The notes below the pieces were generated by a model. The model saw only the letters and a program-made list of their open reading frames with translations, searched no databases and was not told the origin of the DNA. A stretch of DNA of 59,040 nt from Fodinibius sediminis (GTDB lineage Bacteria; Bacteroidota; Rhodothermia; Balneolales; Balneolaceae), in contig NZ_FXTH01000019.1 of NCBI RefSeq assembly GCF_900182555.1, positions 1 to 59,040 on the forward strand. Direction: 5' to 3'. Shown in pieces: positions 56,169 through 59,040 of the stretch. Both the position numbers and the translations under genes were made by a program. Every line of letters starts with the position of its first letter. Position 1 is the first letter of the stretch.

Positions 56169-56339
56169 CAGGGGTTTGGGGAAGAGCCGGGAAAAACTAT
56201 GCAGCTTAAGTACTCATGTGGAAGAGCTATCCCCGACCGAAAAGTTTTAGCCATCACAACATCTTGCTCTTCCCCAACGCTTTTTTCGTCCCAGCTTGCT
56301 GGCCCCGGCTTGTACGGGGTTTAGCGATAAAAAATGGAC
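56169..56339 (+). repeat. Module R3, copy 11
   Basis: Double hairpin at 56291-56319. The flank is TTTAGCGATAAAAAATGG as in copy 6 rather than GGTGAC as in its near twin copy 10, so the terminal part was exchanged or converted. Confidence 0.87.
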
Positions 56340-56425
56340 AAGAATAAAGCATTATTTCTAAATAAGAAACCATGAAGTAATAGATACATGGCATAATTTA
56401 AAAAAAAGGCAACCACCCACAACCC

Positions 56426-57994
56426 TTAATCCCCAAGATAATACCCTTTAGCCAGTTGGGTATAGGCCTCCACCTGCTGTTTGACCCACTGCTGATCACG
56501 CCCCAGTTCGGCGGCCATGATCCGGGCCACCGGCTCGGCGATCGCTATGCTGGCCCGGGCATCCAGCAGAAGGGAACGGGTACGGCGGGCCAGGACGTCT
56601 TCGACGGTACGGGCCATCTCGCTGCGGACGGCCCAGATCACCTCGGCCGCGGTATAGGGAAGGTTGGGATGGAGCGGCGGGTTGCCATCGTCGCGCTCGG
56701 AAGCGATCTTCTTGAGCGACAGGGCATCGGAGCCGTACAGCTCGAAGGGGTCGGCCGCTTCGGCATTTTTGAGCCAGCCGTGCAGGCGCAGGTTCTCAGT
56801 GACCGACTCGCGCTCATCCAGTCCGGCTACCACGGCGGCCTCATCAATGGTATCCTCAGCCATCTTGCGGTAGGTGGTCCACTTCCCCCCTGCAATGGTG
56901 ACCAGTCCGGAGGGGTCGATGATAAGCGTATGATCGCGCGAGATGGAGGAGGTGTCGTCGCCTCCACCGGGCGCCACCAGGGGACGGATGCCGGCAAAAA
57001 CGCTGAGCACATCGTCCGGTTCCGGATCCTTGGTCAGGTAGCGCGCTGCATGCGTCAGCAGAAATTCGATCTCCTCCTCCTGCGCCCGGGGCTCGAGGGT
57101 GGGCGATTCGATGGGGGTGTCGGTGGTGCCCACGATGATGCGGTTATGCCAGGGGACCGCAAACAGTACGCGTCCGTCGTCGGTCTTGGGGACCATGATC
57201 GCGCTTTCGCCCGGCTGGAAGGATTCGTCCAGCACGATATGTACCCCCTGGCTGGGACGGATAATCTCTTTGGTATCCGGGTCGTCCATCTGTCGAATGC
57301 GGTCGGTAAAAGCGCCGGTGGCATTGATGACGGCCCGCGCTTGCAACTCGAAGCTGTGGATGCCTTCGCGGTCTTCCACCTTCACGCCCGACACCAGGTT
57401 GTTGGCCTTCAGCAGCCCGGTGACCTCCATGTAGTTGATGCCCACCCCGCCCTGGTCAAAGAGGGTCTGCAGGAGGTTGACCGCCAGCCGCGAATCGTCA
57501 AACTGGGCATCATGGTAGATCACGCCCCCGTCCAGGTCGGCCGGCTCCAGGGTGGGAATATGCTTGAGCGTCTCCTCCTTGGACAGGTGCTCGGAGGGAC
57601 CCAGCCCCAGGTCGCCGGCCAGCTTGTCATAGATCTTGAGTCCGATGCCGTAGAAGGGCCCCTCCCACCAGTCGTAGTTGGGCACGATGAAGGACTGGTT
57701 TTTTACCAGATGCGGGGCATTTTGCCGCAGGAGCCCCCGTTCGCGGAGTGCCTCAAGCACCAGTGCCACATTGCCCTGGCGGAGGTAGCGTACGCCCCCG
57801 TGCACCAGCTTGGTGCTGCGGCTGGACGTGCCTTTGGCAAAATCGTGCTGCTCCAGCAGCAGGGTGCGGTAGCCCCGGCTGGCCGCTTCCACAGCGGTGC
57901 CGAGTCCCGTGGCCCCGCCACCGATTATGATGAAATCCCAGATGAGCGGGTCATCGGTTAGTGCTTCAACGAGCTCCTGTCTGTTTTTTTTCAT
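56426..57994 (-). CDS. glpD: Aerobic glycerol-3-phosphate dehydrogenase
   Basis: 522 aa. DFIIIGGGATGLGTAVEAASRG (FAD loop, 20-41), then LLLEQHDFAKGTSSRSTKLVHGGVRYL, the GlpD substrate and FAD region. VGTTDTPI and AGGKWTTYRKMAED are further family motifs. The C-terminal DAO_C domain starts about 395. It oxidises sn-glycerol-3-phosphate to DHAP and passes electrons to quinone as a peripheral inner membrane enzyme. No glpK or glpF is nearby. It is the last gene before the right end of the window. Confidence 0.95.
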   Translation of the reverse strand: MKKNRQELVEALTDDPLIWDFIIIGGGATGLGTAVEAASRGYRTLLLEQHDFAKGTSSRSTKLVHGGVRYLRQGNVALVLEALRERGLLRQNAPHLVKNQSFIVPNYDWWEGPFYGIGLKIYDKLAGDLGLGPSEHLSKEETLKHIPTLEPADLDGGVIYHDAQFDDSRLAVNLLQTLFDQGGVGINYMEVTGLLKANNLVSGVKVEDREGIHSFELQARAVINATGAFTDRIRQMDDPDTKEIIRPSQGVHIVLDESFQPGESAIMVPKTDDGRVLFAVPWHNRIIVGTTDTPIESPTLEPRAQEEEIEFLLTHAARYLTKDPEPDDVLSVFAGIRPLVAPGGGDDTSSISRDHTLIIDPSGLVTIAGGKWTTYRKMAEDTIDEAAVVAGLDERESVTENLRLHGWLKNAEAADPFELYGSDALSLKKIASERDDGNPPLHPNLPYTAAEVIWAVRSEMARTVEDVLARRTRSLLLDARASIAIAEPVARIMAAELGRDQQWVKQQVEAYTQLAKGYYLGD

Positions 57995-58191
57995 AAAGTA
58001 AGGGTATATGCGTATTCATACGTTCCAAGCCTCTCACCCGCCCTGAGGCCAGTACCATGTTCCTGTTGGGCCGTACGTACATTCATAGTTATTTAAAGGG
58101 TAATTAACGACTTAGCTTTACCAAAATCTAATGGAATGTTGGTGCTGCTTGTTGCCCTTTTTTCTGATGTAAATTAATTCTTTTTTATATA

Positions 58192-58445
58192 GCACCTTTT
58201 GAGTGGTCAAAGGGAGTAGAAATACATTGGAAACCTGTTTCATTTTACAAGATCGTTATAAATTAATTCCGCCTTTTGGCTTGACCCTTCCGAATGCTCG
58301 GAACCAGCAAAGCTGGGCTCGTAAAAACTCTCCCGAGTACTCGGGATAACTCCTCGGTGCTGATGACTATCAGCAACGCTGATAAAGATTGGGCGCCAGC
58401 CCCTCGTCAAACAGAAATTCTTCCGGTGGGCTTTGTCGCAGTCAA
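58192..58445 (+). repeat. Module R2-long, copy 6
   Basis: Reverse double hairpin at 58288-58316. It uniquely carries a second insert: TCCCGAGTACTCGGGA replaces the AAGAAGAATTT found at this place in the other R2-long copies. Confidence 0.85.
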
Positions 58446-58492
58446 AAAAAAAGGTGTCCTCTCAGCAAATCGAAATTAATTCTTTTTATATA

Positions 58493-58721
58493 GCACCTTT
58501 TGAATGGTCAAAAGGTGCGTAAAAACCACCGCCTGAACCTGCTTCGGCGTCCGGGATTGCTCGCTGCGGAAATAAATGTAGATGTTGTTTTTTCTGCAGC
58601 TCCAACCCACCTGTTGCTCCGGATCACTCGCTGCCTTTATCACCGCTTTCCCCATTTATTTCTTCTTCGCAGCTCCCGCTCCCTTTCCACGCCTCACCAG
58701 CTAAGGCCGGCTGTTTGGGGA
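58493..58721 (+). repeat. Module R1, copy 14
   Basis: H1 GCACCTTTTGA / TCAAAAGGTGC with loop ATGG. Followed by R5. Confidence 0.87.
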
Positions 58722-58732
58722 AATAGATTCAT

Positions 58733-58958
58733 AACATTTTGTTCTCAAGGAAATGTCCCCTCACAATAGAAGATTTCTCACTCCTCTCCGTTTCGTTCGA
58801 AATGACGAGGATGCTGAAATAATGTCTGTACCCTTACTCTGAAAGGCCCACCATCTAGCATCCAACATCCGGTGTTGATCTCCTGCTTATAAATCCCCAA
58901 TAAGAGAATGGATGCCTAAAAAATACGGTATATCAATCTCCCTAAATCCCTCTTATTC
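58733..58958 (+). repeat. R5-R7 composite, copy 4
   Basis: R5 with CACTCCTCTCCGTTTCG and GAAATGACGAGG, linker, then the first part of R7 (CGGTATATCAATCTCCCTAA), breaking off after ATCCCTCTTATTC. The last 80 bp of the window show nothing recognisable. Confidence 0.72.
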
Positions 58959-59040
58959 TTATGGTTTAGTCAAGTTATTTTGCATGCTATCGGAGTATAT
59001 GGTTTGCCACGTTTAATTACTGCAAACATGCGATGAACAA

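Noticed and set aside
56456-57961. 501-codon plus-strand open frame opposite glpD.
   Set aside because: Opposite-strand shadow; the GlpD FAD and active-site motifs are on the minus strand.
11019-58445. Plus-strand reading frames in R2-long (encoding NSSVLMTIS... APAPRQTEILPVGF).
   Set aside because: Frames run out at module borders, start codons are not conserved, and the double-hairpin insert shifts or replaces codons; treated as repeat, not gene. The same caution applies to the R3 frame, which is kept only as a testable finding.
10478-58721. Minus-strand reading frames through R1 (encoding PALAGEAWKGSG-like peptides).
   Set aside because: About half of the copies change TGG to TGA in this frame and the flanking codons vary non-synonymously, so it does not behave as a coding sequence; conservation follows the hairpins instead.
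10221-59040. CRISPR array.
   Set aside because: Repeats are 70-250 bp, irregularly spaced and mosaic; no 24-37 bp repeats with regular spacers and no cas genes.

Overview
The window looks like a chromosomal segment of a Bacteroidota/Balneolota-type bacterium. This placement is an inference: it rests on an HU/IHF-like protein fused to a DUF4469-type C-terminal domain, exported glycoside hydrolases, a Tat-exported Gfo/Idh/MocA oxidoreductase, weak ribosome binding sites, and dispersed intergenic repeats of kinds common in that group. No rRNA, tRNA, CRISPR array, transposase or integrase was found. Core genes are visibly GC-rich. Most of the surface polysaccharide cluster (about 23.2-46.3 kb) is strikingly AT-rich.

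Layout. 0.1-10.1 kb: exported alpha-L-fucosidase (GH29) and beta-N-acetylhexosaminidase (GH20), a sulfotransferase, the ABC-F ATPase EttA, a DUF1456 protein, an Old Yellow Enzyme reductase and a Tat-exported Gfo/Idh/MocA oxidoreductase. 10.2-22 kb: four blocks of mosaic repeats separate a GntP permease, a WbpA-type UDP-sugar dehydrogenase and a WecA-type initiating sugar-phosphate transferase. 22.1-46.3 kb: a leftward polysaccharide locus made of WecB, WecG-type transferase, polysaccharide deacetylase-like protein, two sulfotransferases, acyltransferase, several glycosyltransferases, Wzy-like polymerase, a complete pseudaminic-acid-type pathway (PseB, PseC, PseH, PseG, PseI and an SpsF-family cytidylyltransferase), an ABC-type flippase candidate and a Wzz-like chain-length regulator. 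46.7-59 kb: four more repeat blocks around an HU/DUF4469 protein, a GH31 alpha-glucosidase and GlpD.

How the genes fit together. WecA would start the repeat unit on undecaprenyl phosphate. WecB and WbpA supply amino-sugar nucleotides, and the Pse enzymes make a CMP-activated nonulosonic acid. The glycosyltransferases build the chain; the sulfotransferases, acetyltransferase and deacetylase-like protein decorate it; the ABC exporter, Wzy and Wzz export and polymerise it. A sulfated, nonulosonate-bearing surface polymer is the simplest reading.

The most unusual content is a modular repeat system that fills the non-coding space outside the polysaccharide cluster. About eight module types of 70-250 bp recur in mosaic order, always in the same orientation. 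Their hairpins keep pairing through compensatory changes, and some modules carry a 28-29 bp double-hairpin micro-insert for which both filled and empty sites are present. The system is absent from 0-10.1 kb and from inside the AT-rich cluster, which it flanks.
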